Below, piece after piece: positions 46,309-54,722 of a stretch of 64,000 nt of DNA; the stretch's first letter is position 1; the number at the start of each line of letters is the position of its first letter. The position numbers were made by a program, and so were the translations under genes. Source of the stretch: Gluconobacter japonicus (lineage in GTDB: Bacteria > Pseudomonadota > Alphaproteobacteria > Acetobacterales > Acetobacteraceae); the NCBI RefSeq assembly GCF_002723975.1, contig NZ_BEWO01000015.1:1-64000 (forward strand), read 5' to 3'. The notes beneath the pieces are model-generated. The model did not search any database, was not told the origin of the DNA, and worked only from the letters and a program-made list of their open reading frames with translations.

Positions 46309-47730
46309 ATGGTTCAGCATGTCGTCCCGGTAATCCTGTCAGGTGGATCAGGAAGCCGTCTCTGGCCTGTTTCGCGCAAGAGCTATCCCAAGCAGTTCTG
46401 GCCTCTTTTGAATGAAAAAACACTCATTCAGGAAACTGCGCTACGGGGGCAGGGCGCTGGTTTTTCAGACCCGATTATTATCTGTAATTCAGAACACCGT
46501 TTTATCGTGGCTGAACAGTTGCGGGATGCTGGAATCCAGAAAAGCCGGATCGTTCTGGAGCCTGTCGGGCGGAACTCTGCACCTGCTATTGCAGCGGCAG
46601 CCTTCATGGTTGCGGAGCAGGACCCGGAAGCGATCCTCTGGATCATGGCAGCCGATGCGGCGATTACGGATGAAGGCGCGCTGCGTGGTGCGCTTGTAAA
46701 AGCGATTGATGCAGCAGAGAGCGGGCGGATTGTCACATTTGGCATGACGCCGACGCGACCCGAAACCGGTTACGGTTATATTGAAGTCGGTGCTGAACTG
46801 AAAACTGTTCGGGGGGTCTACGATGTTTCCCGGTTTGTTGAGAAGCCAGATGCCGAGAAGGCTCTTACGCTTTGCAGCTCCGAGAAGTATCTCTGGAATT
46901 CTGGTATGTTTGTCGTGAAGGCCCGTGTCTTTCTCCAGGAGACCGAGCGCTACGAGCCGCGCATTTATGAAGCCGTTGGTCAGGCAGTTCGCAGCCGTCA
47001 CACGGACATGGATTTCGAGCGACTTGAAGAAAAGAGCTTCGCTGCGGCACCGGATATCTCGGTTGATTACGCGATTGCTGAACGGACTGAACTTGCAGCT
47101 GTTGTGCCGGGTAGTTTCGGATGGTCTGACATTGGAAGCTGGGATGCGCTCTGGGATCTGAGTATCAAGGACGCAGATGGTAATGCGGCTATTGGTGATG
47201 TCTTTCTGGACGGGGCAAAGAACTGCTACGTTCGATCTGACGGAATTGTCGCTACAGTGACGGGTGTCGAGAATCTGATCGTGGTTGTTACGCCGGATGC
47301 GGTCATGGTCTCACATCGGGACCGGGCACAGGACATCAAGCACATGGTGTCCCGTCTGACGCAGGCCGGGCGTAAGGAAGCGACCTCTCATAACCGCTGT
47401 TATCGTCCGTGGGGTTTCTACGAAAGTCTCATTCAGGCGGATCGTTTTCAGGTCAAACGGATTGTGGTGGAGTCCGGAGCGAAGCTTTCCCTTCAGAAAC
47501 ATTTTCATCGGGCAGAGCATTGGGTTGTTGTCGGTGGCACGGCGCTTGTGACCCGTGATGATGATCTGGTTCTGGTACGGGAAAACGAGAGCGTTTATTT
47601 GCCTCTTGGGTGCGTTCACCGTCTGGAAAATCCTGGGAAAATTCCGTTGACGCTGATTGAGGTGCAGTCTGGCCCGTATCTTGGGGAAGACGATATTGTG
47701 CGTATCGAGGACGTCTACGCCCGGAGCTGA
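46309..47730 (+). CDS. manC: Mannose-1-phosphate guanylyltransferase/mannose-6-phosphate isomerase
   Basis: 473 aa bifunctional type II enzyme (ManC/CpsB/AlgA). The GT-A-like nucleotidyltransferase domain has VILSGGSGSRLWPVSRKSYP with the pyrophosphorylase signature and FVEKPD. A C-terminal cupin isomerase domain (about 350-473) contains RPWGFYESL and LSLQKHFHRAEHWVVVGGTA. It makes GDP-mannose for exopolysaccharide or lipopolysaccharide. No polysaccharide genes flank it; it stands alone between ilvE and the convergent mocA-like gene. Confidence 0.95.
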   Translation: MVQHVVPVILSGGSGSRLWPVSRKSYPKQFWPLLNEKTLIQETALRGQGAGFSDPIIICNSEHRFIVAEQLRDAGIQKSRIVLEPVGRNSAPAIAAAAFMVAEQDPEAILWIMAADAAITDEGALRGALVKAIDAAESGRIVTFGMTPTRPETGYGYIEVGAELKTVRGVYDVSRFVEKPDAEKALTLCSSEKYLWNSGMFVVKARVFLQETERYEPRIYEAVGQAVRSRHTDMDFERLEEKSFAAAPDISVDYAIAERTELAAVVPGSFGWSDIGSWDALWDLSIKDADGNAAIGDVFLDGAKNCYVRSDGIVATVTGVENLIVVVTPDAVMVSHRDRAQDIKHMVSRLTQAGRKEATSHNRCYRPWGFYESLIQADRFQVKRIVVESGAKLSLQKHFHRAEHWVVVGGTALVTRDDDLVLVRENESVYLPLGCVHRLENPGKIPLTLIEVQSGPYLGEDDIVRIEDVYARS

Positions 47731-47742
47731 GTGGTCTTGCGA

Positions 47743-48330
47743 TCAGGTAGGTTGGTCTATCCAGCCCGCTCTGATCGCTTCTGTCAGTTGCTCGGGTGTA
47801 TCGAGATCGTCCAGAAGTTCTGGAGCAGTTATTTTCAAAGGGGGATTGTTCTTCCAGAGATCCCGAAACCCCTTGTCTCCCTGAAGTTCTGATGCTTTTG
47901 CAAGTGTGTCCGCCGTCAGGCGTACAGGAATACCCAATGCGCCTGGCCGATATTGTGAGACGATATTATTGCGTGCGTCATTCGCAAGCAGTTGCTTCAG
48001 GTGTACAAGCGTCAGGCACGGCTGATCTGTTCCTGCGATCAGGACAGGCTCGGGGTGTCCTCGCAATGCTTGCGCTGCCACTTGAAGGGAACTGGCGAGG
48101 CCGGTTTCCCAATCTGGATTGCGGCAGATGTCTATAGGTAGATCAGTGAGTGTCGTTTCAACAGCTTCAGCGCTTCCGCCAGTGACAATGATCAGACGAT
48201 TGGGGCGGGTCTGTAGCAGTAGATCAGCGATATAGCGCACAAGCGGCACGCGGTGTTTGAGAAGCAGTTGTTTGGGTTGCCCAAGGCGTCTGCTGCCGCC
48301 TGCGGCCAGAAGAACGGCATTATGAGACAT
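47743..48330 (-). CDS. MocA-like nucleotidyltransferase
   Basis: 195 aa from ATG 48330, which overlaps the xdhC stop. The N-terminal signature VLLAAGGSRRLGQPKQLL is that of MobA/MocA-type enzymes, with GTDQPCLTLVHLKQLL for metal binding. MocA makes the cytosine dinucleotide form of the molybdenum cofactor used by xanthine-dehydrogenase-type enzymes. Pairing with XdhC supports this; no such enzyme lies in the window. Confidence 0.85.
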   Translation of the reverse strand: MSHNAVLLAAGGSRRLGQPKQLLLKHRVPLVRYIADLLLQTRPNRLIIVTGGSAEAVETTLTDLPIDICRNPDWETGLASSLQVAAQALRGHPEPVLIAGTDQPCLTLVHLKQLLANDARNNIVSQYRPGALGIPVRLTADTLAKASELQGDKGFRDLWKNNPPLKITAPELLDDLDTPEQLTEAIRAGWIDQPT

Positions 48331-49298
48331 CACGACGGTCGATATGCTGTGACTTGAGAGAGAATGGACAGGGCAATTTCCATCGGGTTGCGAGCATTGA
48401 TGTCCAGACCAGCAGGTAAGTGAAGTTTTTCAAGAGTGTCAGTCGCAATGCCCGCAGCTTTGAGAGTGGCAAGGCGGCCAGCTATTTTGCGGCGGCTTCC
48501 GAGAATACCGACGCAGAAAGCATCGGAGTTCAGAGCGTTGGTGGCAATGGTCAGATCGGTATGGGCATCGTGGGTCAGAGTATAAACGGCTGTCCAGCGA
48601 TCAAGGGTGAGATCGGAGAGAGCCTCTGTCAGGCGTCTGCGATCATAATGCTCTGCATCGACCATGCTGGGAGGGACGGCGGGTCCCAGCGGACGGAGCA
48701 GGACAGTCTCGATATTGAACTGTGGGGCCAGTTTCAGAAGTGCAAGCGTAACGGGGTCTCCCCCGGCTACGACAATCCTCAGTGGTGGGGAATAATGCCG
48801 CACAAATATTTTTCCCTCTTCGGATAAGGGCTGGGTGTGCGCGAAATGCATTATTCCTGTTTGCAGGTCCGTTACGAGGGCGATGGCCTGACGGCCAGCG
48901 CGGGCGTTCCGTAAGGCTTCGACATGCGTTGCCAAGTTTGCAATTGGCCGCACAAAAATACTGATCCGTCCTCCGCAGGTGAGTTGGATATCCAGCACAG
49001 GACTGCCTGCGCCATAATCCAGAAGGCGAGGGATACGGTCTTGCAGGCATTGCAGGGCTTCGGCCGCAACTGCGGCTTCAACACAGCCCCCAGAAACATA
49101 TCCCTGAACGTCTCCGCTGCTGGAGATGGCCATTTCACTGCCGAGGGGGCGGGGTGAAGATCCGGTAATGGACACGAGTGTGGCGAGGGCAGCCTGCTTG
49201 CCCTGTGCAAGCCATGTTTCCAGTATGGGAAGGAGATCATCTGTCAGGCCGTATTCCGGCCATTGGGGAAGGGGTGCAAGCCTGTCCGGCCCCATCAT
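48330..49298 (-). CDS. XdhC/CoxI-family maturation protein
   Basis: 322 aa. N-terminal XdhC/CoxI part: ALATLVSITGSSPRPLGSEM, GYVSGGCVEAAVAAEAL. A C-terminal Rossmann part (about 165-300) has LRIVVAGGDPVTLALLKL and FCVGILGSRRKIAGRL. XdhC proteins hold and help sulfurate the cofactor before insertion into xanthine-dehydrogenase-type enzymes. Divergent from the moeA operon and coupled to the mocA-like gene. Confidence 0.9.
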   Translation of the reverse strand: MMGPDRLAPLPQWPEYGLTDDLLPILETWLAQGKQAALATLVSITGSSPRPLGSEMAISSSGDVQGYVSGGCVEAAVAAEALQCLQDRIPRLLDYGAGSPVLDIQLTCGGRISIFVRPIANLATHVEALRNARAGRQAIALVTDLQTGIMHFAHTQPLSEEGKIFVRHYSPPLRIVVAGGDPVTLALLKLAPQFNIETVLLRPLGPAVPPSMVDAEHYDRRRLTEALSDLTLDRWTAVYTLTHDAHTDLTIATNALNSDAFCVGILGSRRKIAGRLATLKAAGIATDTLEKLHLPAGLDINARNPMEIALSILSQVTAYRPS

Positions 49299-49415
49299 GA
49301 AATATCCTTTCCTTTACGAGCGCGAGAGACTAATCCCAAATACGATTATGACATAGCCTGTCATGAACAGGAGTTGATCCGCCCCGTAGTAGGTTTATAT
49401 CGGCAGGGATAATCA

Positions 49416-50624
49416 TTGGAGCAGAAATTGGTCGAACTCCTGAGTGTCGCACAGGCGGTGGATCTGGTTCTGGGGTATGCAGGTCACTTTGGGACTGAAC
49501 AGGTTCCTCTGGCTGAGGCCTCAGGGCGTATTCTCCAGCAGACCATCAGTGCGGAGCGTGCCCAACCTCCTTATGATCGTGTCATGATGGATGGCATTGC
49601 CTATCGCTATGGAACTGGTTCTGTTCTTGAGTGCCGGGGTGTTCAGCGTGCTGGCGTGCCGGGGCAGGAGCTTGCGGAAGGGGCTGTCTGCCTCGACGTC
49701 ATGACAGGTGCAGTTTTGCCTCAAGGGGCAGATACTGTTGTTCCGGTTGAGCGTCTGCTTCGGAATGGAAAGCAGGTTCAGTTCGAAGAGGGCTACACTC
49801 CCGAGAAGGGCCAGTTTATTCATCGTAAAGGCTCTGACTGTGCGGCGGGGCATGAGCTGCTATCCCGGGGGCTACGGCTGAATGGGCCGGCCTTGGCCGT
49901 TCTGGCCGGGAATGGACATGCGACTGTTGAAGTAGCTGCTCGTCCCTCCATCGGAATCATCGCGACGGGCGATGAACTGGTTGACGTCGATGCTTCGGTG
50001 CGAGACTGGGAAATCCGGCGTTCGAATGAATACGCTTTGACAGGGGCTCTAGTGTCTCGAGGGTTCACCTGTCTTGAACGATCGGTTGTGCCTGATGATC
50101 TTGCCAGGACGATTCTGGCACTGGAAAAACAACTCGCCAGGCACGACGTTCTTGTCCTCAGTGGGGGTGTTTCCATGGGACAGTTCGATCATGTGCCGAA
50201 AGCCTTGATGAAACTCGGGGTGGAGCGTGTTTTTCATAAGGTCGCGCAGCGCCCCGGTAAGCCACTCTGGTTCGGTGTTGGCCCTGAAGGTCAACGTGTT
50301 TTCGGGCTGCCCGGTAATCCCGTTTCCGCGACATGCTGTGCGACGCGCTATGTCATTCCCATGCTTCTGGCGGGGCAGGGCGTTGTGCGTCCTGAGACAT
50401 ATTCCGTACAACTGGCGGCACAAGCCTCCCGCGTTCCAACGTTGACCCGGTATCTGCCTGTTCGGGTAACGCATGATGAATCCGGGCGCGCGATGGCGAT
50501 GCCGCATCCGATGTCGACTTCAGGCGATTTCAGTTTTCTGGCTGCAACTGATGGCTTTGTAGAGTTGGCGCCCGGCGAAGGCTTGGCTCCTGCTGGATCC
50601 CACGCTGTTTTTCATGGCTGGTAG
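49416..50624 (+). CDS. moeA: MoeA, molybdopterin molybdotransferase
   Basis: 402 aa from TTG 49416 (GCAGGGA upstream). MoeA inserts molybdate into adenylated molybdopterin. Visible are RAQPPYDRVMMDGIAYR, DVMTGAVLPQGADTVVPVE, IGIIATGDELVD, VLVLSGGVSMGQFDHV and FGLPGNPVSA. It starts the plus-strand operon moeA, moaA, moaC, mobA-moaD, moaE; its end overlaps moaA by 11 bp. Confidence 0.95.
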   Translation: MEQKLVELLSVAQAVDLVLGYAGHFGTEQVPLAEASGRILQQTISAERAQPPYDRVMMDGIAYRYGTGSVLECRGVQRAGVPGQELAEGAVCLDVMTGAVLPQGADTVVPVERLLRNGKQVQFEEGYTPEKGQFIHRKGSDCAAGHELLSRGLRLNGPALAVLAGNGHATVEVAARPSIGIIATGDELVDVDASVRDWEIRRSNEYALTGALVSRGFTCLERSVVPDDLARTILALEKQLARHDVLVLSGGVSMGQFDHVPKALMKLGVERVFHKVAQRPGKPLWFGVGPEGQRVFGLPGNPVSATCCATRYVIPMLLAGQGVVRPETYSVQLAAQASRVPTLTRYLPVRVTHDESGRAMAMPHPMSTSGDFSFLAATDGFVELAPGEGLAPAGSHAVFHGW

Positions 50625-51651
50625 CACGCCTTTGACATCTGTTCGGGATCGTTTCCAGCGGCCTTTGCATGATCTTCGGATCTCCGTCATGGACCGGTGT
50701 AATTTCCGGTGTCCGTACTGCATGCCGGAAGCAACGTATCATGAGCATTTTCGCTTTCTTGAGCCTAAGGAAAGGCTGAGTTTCGACGAAATCGTGCGGG
50801 TCGCTCAGGCGGCGGTTTCGTTGGGCGTGACAAAGTTGCGTCTGACGGGTGGTGAGCCGCTGCTGCGTCCTGACCTGCCGTTTCTGGTCCGTCGTCTGGT
50901 AGAGATTCCTGGCGTTGAGGATGTGGCTCTGACGACGAATGGCGTTCTTCTGGATCGTCATGCTGCCGCTCTCAAAAATGCAGGGTTAGGGCGGGTTACA
51001 GTCAGTCTCGATAGCCTGGATCCTGCAATCTTTTCCCGCATGAGCGGTGGACGCGCGCAGCTTGAGCCGGTGCTGGCTGCGATTGAACAGGCAAATGCAC
51101 TTTCGTTCCCGGGGGGCGTGAAAGTGAATACTGTTGTGCAACGCGGTATGAACGATACGGGCGTAGAGGATCTTGCTGCCCGATTTCGGCATACTGGCGT
51201 TATCGTGCGTTTCATCGAATATATGGACGTTGGAACGCGTAATCATTGGGAACTGAAAGAAGTTGTTCCTTCCCGTGACCTTGTGACGCGATTGAATAAA
51301 TTGTGGCCCCTGGAGCCGCTGGGCGCCCAGTATCAGGGTGAGGTGGCCCGTCGCTACCGTTATCAGGATGGTGGTGGCGAAATCGGGTTTATTTCATCTG
51401 TGACGGCGCCCTTCTGTGGGGACTGTTCCCGTGCCCGTCTGTCTTCGGATGGGAAAATCTATACGTGTCTGTTTGCCTCTGAAGGTACGGATCTGCGCAG
51501 TCTTTTGCGGAGCGATGTTAGGGATGAGGCACTCCGGGAGCGGTTGGCGTCCGTGTGGCGGGCGCGGACGGACAGATATAGTGAAGAACGTGTTGCAGGT
51601 GAGACCAATTCGGCGTCACGCCGGATCGAGATGAATTATATCGGTGGTTAG
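50614..51651 (+). CDS. moaA: MoaA, GTP 3',8-cyclase
   Basis: 345 aa radical SAM enzyme that starts cofactor synthesis by rearranging GTP. The N-terminal cluster motif is DRCNFRCPYCMPE (CxxxCxxC), followed by KLRLTGGEPLLR. The C-terminal second cluster is in TAPFCGDCSRARLSSDGKIY. The usual terminal glycine pair is also present (YIGG). Ends 18 bp before moaC. Confidence 0.96.
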   Translation: MAGSTPLTSVRDRFQRPLHDLRISVMDRCNFRCPYCMPEATYHEHFRFLEPKERLSFDEIVRVAQAAVSLGVTKLRLTGGEPLLRPDLPFLVRRLVEIPGVEDVALTTNGVLLDRHAAALKNAGLGRVTVSLDSLDPAIFSRMSGGRAQLEPVLAAIEQANALSFPGGVKVNTVVQRGMNDTGVEDLAARFRHTGVIVRFIEYMDVGTRNHWELKEVVPSRDLVTRLNKLWPLEPLGAQYQGEVARRYRYQDGGGEIGFISSVTAPFCGDCSRARLSSDGKIYTCLFASEGTDLRSLLRSDVRDEALRERLASVWRARTDRYSEERVAGETNSASRRIEMNYIGG

Positions 51652-51669
51652 ATCGGGAGGCCGGGACAG

Positions 51670-52152
51670 ATGAAAACGCTTACCCATGTCAATGAGCGTG
51701 GAGAAGATCCGCGGATGGTGGACGTCAGCGGCAAGACCGTGACGGAGCGCACGGCTCATGCGCAGGCGCGTGTTCTGTTTCCGACGGATGTGGCGAAGAC
51801 CCTGAGCGATGCGGGGTTCATGACAAAGAAGGGCGCTGTTCTGACTGTCGCGCAGATTGCGGGCGTGATGGGCGTGAAGGCGACGTCCCAGTTGATCCCG
51901 CTTTGCCACCCGCTGTCTCTCAATGGATGTCGCGTTGAGATTACAATGGAAGGGGACGAAGCCGTGATTGATTGTCGTGTCTCCTGCCAGGGGAAGACCG
52001 GCGTGGAGATGGAAGCCCTGACCGGGGCCTCTGTCGCTGCACTGACGATCTATGACATGTGCAAGGCACTTTCGCACGATATGGTCATCCGGGATGTTCG
52101 ACTGATGGGAAAGGCCGGAGGAAAACGCGATTTCCAGCGGATCGAAGCATGA
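51670..52152 (+). CDS. moaC: MoaC, cyclic pyranopterin monophosphate synthase
   Basis: 160 aa. Converts the MoaA product to cPMP. Conserved are MVDVSGKTVTERTAHA, IPLCHPLSLNGCRVE, KTGVEMEALTGASVAALTIY and VRLMGKAGGKR. The stop overlaps the ATG of the mobA-moaD fusion (ATGA). Confidence 0.97.
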   Translation: MKTLTHVNERGEDPRMVDVSGKTVTERTAHAQARVLFPTDVAKTLSDAGFMTKKGAVLTVAQIAGVMGVKATSQLIPLCHPLSLNGCRVEITMEGDEAVIDCRVSCQGKTGVEMEALTGASVAALTIYDMCKALSHDMVIRDVRLMGKAGGKRDFQRIEA

Positions 52153-52976
52153 GACCGCTTTACGGGCTGGTTCTGGCTGGCGGGGTCAGTTCCCGCATGG
52201 GGCAGGACAAGGCTGCGCTGACCTATCATGGGGAGCCGCAGCTTCGGTATGCTTTTGAAGTATTATCCCCGATGGTCGAGCGGTGTTTCGTATCGGTTCG
52301 GCCTGCACAGAAAAACGAGCCTCTTCGTGCGGGGTTTCCTCAGATCGTTGATGCGGTCGATATAGATGGTCCGGCTGCGGGTCTTCTATCTGCCCATCAG
52401 GCCTACCCTGAGGCCGCATGGCTGGTTTTGGCCTGTGACCTGCCCTTACTGGATCGTGTCACGTTGGAGACCCTGATCGGTGCTTGTCAGCATCAGCATA
52501 CGGCGGTGGCTTATCGCAGTGAGCATGATGGTTTGCCTGAGCCGCTCTGTGCAATCTGGGAGCCTGCGGCTCTGGAGGCTTTGGTGCGGCAGGTGGCGGG
52601 CGGTCGGAACTGTCCGCGAAAACTTCTGATCAATAGCGATACCCTGCTTCTGTCTCCGCAGACGCAGGGGGCATTGGATAACATTAACACCCCTGAGGAA
52701 CGCGAAAGCGTGACCCGACGGTTGGGAGGCCAGATGATCCGCCTCGAAGTGGAATATTTTGCTCAGATGAGAGAGTTAGCGGGGCAGAAGACCGAAACGG
52801 TAGAGACCGCTTTTGGGACTGTTGGGCCGCTCTATGAGCAGCTGAAGGAAAAATATGGCTTTCCCTTTGAGGCTTCTCGCCTCCGGGTTGCTCTGAACGG
52901 GGATTTTGCATCTTGGACACAACCCTTGATGACCGGAGATCATGTTGTGTTCATTCCCCCGGTGACGGGCGGATGA
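52149..52976 (+). CDS. MobA-MoaD fusion
   Basis: 275 aa from ATG 52149; longer frames lie in moaC. Residues 1 to about 190 are a MobA-type guanylyltransferase (VLAGGVSSRMGQDKAAL, LACDLPLLDRVT, CAIWEPAALEAL). Residues from about 196 to 275 are a complete MoaD with ubiquitin fold (MIRLEVEYFAQMRELAGQ) and the Gly-Gly end (VFIPPVTGG), the site of thiocarboxylation. In most bacteria these are separate genes. An internal ATG at 52734 opens exactly the MoaD half and is preceded by GGGAGG at 52724-52729, so free MoaD may also be made. MobA builds the bis-MGD cofactor that the FdhF-like enzyme at 5.5 kb would use. The end overlaps moaE (ATGA). Confidence 0.93.
   Translation: MRPLYGLVLAGGVSSRMGQDKAALTYHGEPQLRYAFEVLSPMVERCFVSVRPAQKNEPLRAGFPQIVDAVDIDGPAAGLLSAHQAYPEAAWLVLACDLPLLDRVTLETLIGACQHQHTAVAYRSEHDGLPEPLCAIWEPAALEALVRQVAGGRNCPRKLLINSDTLLLSPQTQGALDNINTPEERESVTRRLGGQMIRLEVEYFAQMRELAGQKTETVETAFGTVGPLYEQLKEKYGFPFEASRLRVALNGDFASWTQPLMTGDHVVFIPPVTGG
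52724..52736 (+). promoter_or_regulatory. Internal Shine-Dalgarno and start in front of the MoaD half
   Basis: GGGAGG at 52724-52729 is followed, after CCAG-type 4-nt spacing, by an in-frame ATG at 52734 that matches the usual MoaD N-terminus (MIRLEV). It is a stronger ribosome binding site than the one for the fusion start. Confidence 0.6.
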
Positions 52977-53473
52977 CGCACTTTCTGATGGCGGATGCGC
53001 CAGTCGATCTGAATGCGTTGCGGGATGGTTTGCATCTGGCGGAAGCCGGAGGGTTCTGCACGTTTGAGGGATGGGTGCGGAACAGCAATGAGGGCCGCGC
53101 TGTGGATGGTCTTGAATATGAGGCTTATGCCGCGCTGGCCGTAAAGGAAGGCGAACGGATCATCGAGGAAGCTTTGGCCCGTTTCGAGATCAGCCACGCT
53201 GTGGCGATGCATCGCACGGGAACACTTCGGATCGGGGATGTGGCTGTCTGGATCGGTGTATCTGCGCCGCACCGGGATGCGGCTTTCCGGGCCTGTCGGT
53301 ACATTATTGATGAGATCAAGCATCGCGTTCCGGTTTGGAAGAAAGAGCATTACCTTGATGGTGATGCCGAATGGGTTGCCTGCCATCACTGTCAGACGGC
53401 TCCTCGGGCCAGTGATGAATCGCATGATCATGGACATCATCACGATCACGGTTCCTGCGGTCATCAGCATTGA
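52973..53473 (+). CDS. moaE: MoaE, molybdopterin synthase large subunit
   Basis: 166 aa from ATG 52973, overlapping the MoaD stop. With thiocarboxylated MoaD it converts cPMP to molybdopterin. Conserved are GFCTFEGWVRNSNEG, LEYEAYAALA, GVSAPHRDAAFRACRYIIDE, and the active-site Lys in HRVPVWKKEHYLDG. After the usual end, a His-rich tail (SHDHGHHHDHGSCGHQH) of about 17 residues is added; a metal-binding role is possible. Followed by a terminator at 53479. Confidence 0.95.
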   Translation: MTHFLMADAPVDLNALRDGLHLAEAGGFCTFEGWVRNSNEGRAVDGLEYEAYAALAVKEGERIIEEALARFEISHAVAMHRTGTLRIGDVAVWIGVSAPHRDAAFRACRYIIDEIKHRVPVWKKEHYLDGDAEWVACHHCQTAPRASDESHDHGHHHDHGSCGHQH

Positions 53474-53478
53474 GTGTT

Positions 53479-53512
53479 TGCCCGATGACAATTTCTCAAA
53501 CGTCATCGGGCA
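53479..53512 (+). terminator. Terminator after the moeA-moaE operon
   Basis: A perfect 11-bp stem (TGCCCGATGAC at 53479-53489, GTCATCGGGCA at 53502-53512) with a 12-nt loop lies 6 bp after moaE and is followed by CTGTTGTGCTCTTTCTTC. Confidence 0.75.
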
Positions 53513-53594
53513 CTGTTGTGCTCTTTCTTCGGAGATGAATGTGCGCCCTCTCTACTGAGGAATGGGCAGGACAGATTGTATTTTTAGATTGATA

Positions 53595-53611
53595 TTGCAA
53601 ATCATTCTCAA
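53595..53611. promoter_or_regulatory. Fur-type box upstream of the unknown gene pair
   Basis: A 17-bp site centred on C53603 has the symmetric form TTGnnAATnATTnnCAA and contains GCAAATCATTCTCA, close to Fur operators of the GCAAATGATTCTCA type. It lies 39 bp before the ATG at 53650. Confidence 0.65.
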
Positions 53612-53649
53612 CTAATGTGTCTCCGGTTCTGCTGATTCGGAGATTGATC

Positions 53650-54210
53650 ATGACACGGACACCACTTTTCCTGTCTGACCTGTGCTGCTGCGAGCGCTTG
53701 GCGCTTTGGAGTATCCGGTGTCTGGTCAGTCGTTATCGACTGCCTTACTGCCATGAGACGCGCACGACGGATGGCATGTTCCCAGCGTCATTTCGGCCTG
53801 TGCTGGATGCGGCAGAGCGGGCGTTTGAGGATGCCAGTCAGCATCTGAAAGCGATGGGCGTACCACCTCTCGATATCAATCCGCCAGGATCGCAGGGCTT
53901 GAGCGCTATGGAAGAGCGTTTTCTTCAAGGCATTCAGACTGTTCAGAACGAAGGGCAGAAAGAAGTTTTTGCTCTTTTGGCTGATCTGTTTCCCGAACGC
54001 CTCATGCAGGGCTACGTCGTGACAGCCCTTGCGCTGATTTCGGATTGTATGGCTGGGATTGGCCACTGGCTTCCACGGCATGAACGGAAAACGGCTGGGG
54101 CAGGCGCATTGTCGTCTCTGGCCCGCTGGAAGAAGATTCATCCCGCAGACATGCGCGTTCTCTGGCCGCGTGATGTGCCTCCGTCATGGGCGGGAAGAAC
54201 GCTGCATTAA
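53650..54210 (+). CDS. Unknown protein, probably iron-regulated
   Basis: 186 aa from ATG 53650 (CGGAG 7 nt upstream). No family recognised. It is soluble and mostly helical. A Cys cluster near the N-terminus (LSDLCCCERLALWSIRCL) adds a further Cys soon after (YRLPYCHETRT), and a helical stretch with hydrophobic run (MQGYVVTALALISDCMAGIG) lies in the second half. The Fur-type box upstream and the following small membrane protein suggest a two-gene iron-responsive unit. It might handle iron, haem or an iron-sulfur centre; this is inference. Confidence 0.6.
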   Translation: MTRTPLFLSDLCCCERLALWSIRCLVSRYRLPYCHETRTTDGMFPASFRPVLDAAERAFEDASQHLKAMGVPPLDINPPGSQGLSAMEERFLQGIQTVQNEGQKEVFALLADLFPERLMQGYVVTALALISDCMAGIGHWLPRHERKTAGAGALSSLARWKKIHPADMRVLWPRDVPPSWAGRTLH

Positions 54211-54226
54211 ACTGGCAGGTGTGAAG

Positions 54227-54406
54227 ATGAGAAACACTTCTTACACACGCGGAGAGCTTGAAACAGCAGCGGTTTCGCTTTTGCTTCTCAGTCTTGGGAT
54301 TCTGAGTTTCAGTTGGATTGCATGGATAGGTTTTGACCTGACCCTGGAAGAAATTCTGAATGCTTTCTGGGGACAGGGGCAGGTCTGGTCGATGTTCAGG
54401 GAGTAG
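54227..54406 (+). CDS. Small single-pass membrane protein
   Basis: 59 aa from ATG 54227 (AGGTGTGAAG upstream); GTG 54221 is an alternative. One membrane helix (AVSLLLLSLGILSFSWIAWI, about 15-35) and a short acidic end. It lies 16 bp after the 186-aa gene and probably shares its Fur-controlled transcript. No family recognised. Confidence 0.55.
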   Translation: MRNTSYTRGELETAAVSLLLLSLGILSFSWIAWIGFDLTLEEILNAFWGQGQVWSMFRE

Positions 54407-54410
54407 GGGA

Positions 54411-54617
54411 TCAGTCTACCCCGACCATCACGCTGGAGGCCTTGATCACGGCATAGGCATCTTTACCAACGGCAAGACCAAGTTCATCAACGGCTTCGTT
54501 TGTGATGGCGCTTGTAATGATCGTGCCATTCACGTCGATCGTGATGTGAGAGGTGGTTGCACCTTTCACAATACTGGTGATGCGGCCTTTGAGCTGATTA
54601 CGTGCACTGAGTTTCAT
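54411..54617 (-). CDS. Molbindin (Mop/TOBE-domain protein)
   Basis: 68 aa single TOBE domain: LSARNQLKGRITSIVKGATT, VNGTIITSAITNEAVDELGL, and KDAYAVIKASSVMVGV. Molbindins store molybdate or tungstate in the cytoplasm as hexamers. The gene fits the surrounding molybdenum cofactor set although it is read the other way and ends only 4 bp from the convergent small membrane-protein gene. Confidence 0.92.
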   Translation of the reverse strand: MKLSARNQLKGRITSIVKGATTSHITIDVNGTIITSAITNEAVDELGLAVGKDAYAVIKASSVMVGVD

Positions 54618-54722
54618 GGGTCTGTCCTTGCTGATGGGGTTTCCTCAAGGTGGATAACGATCCAGTCAGGCACAAGATTGGCCCGAGAGTTGGCAAAGCC
54701 AGGTCTCTCGGTGCGGAATCTT

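Noticed and set aside
49299-49415. Molybdenum cofactor riboswitch before moeA
   Set aside because: The spacer is only about 117 bp and no structure resembling that motif was apparent.
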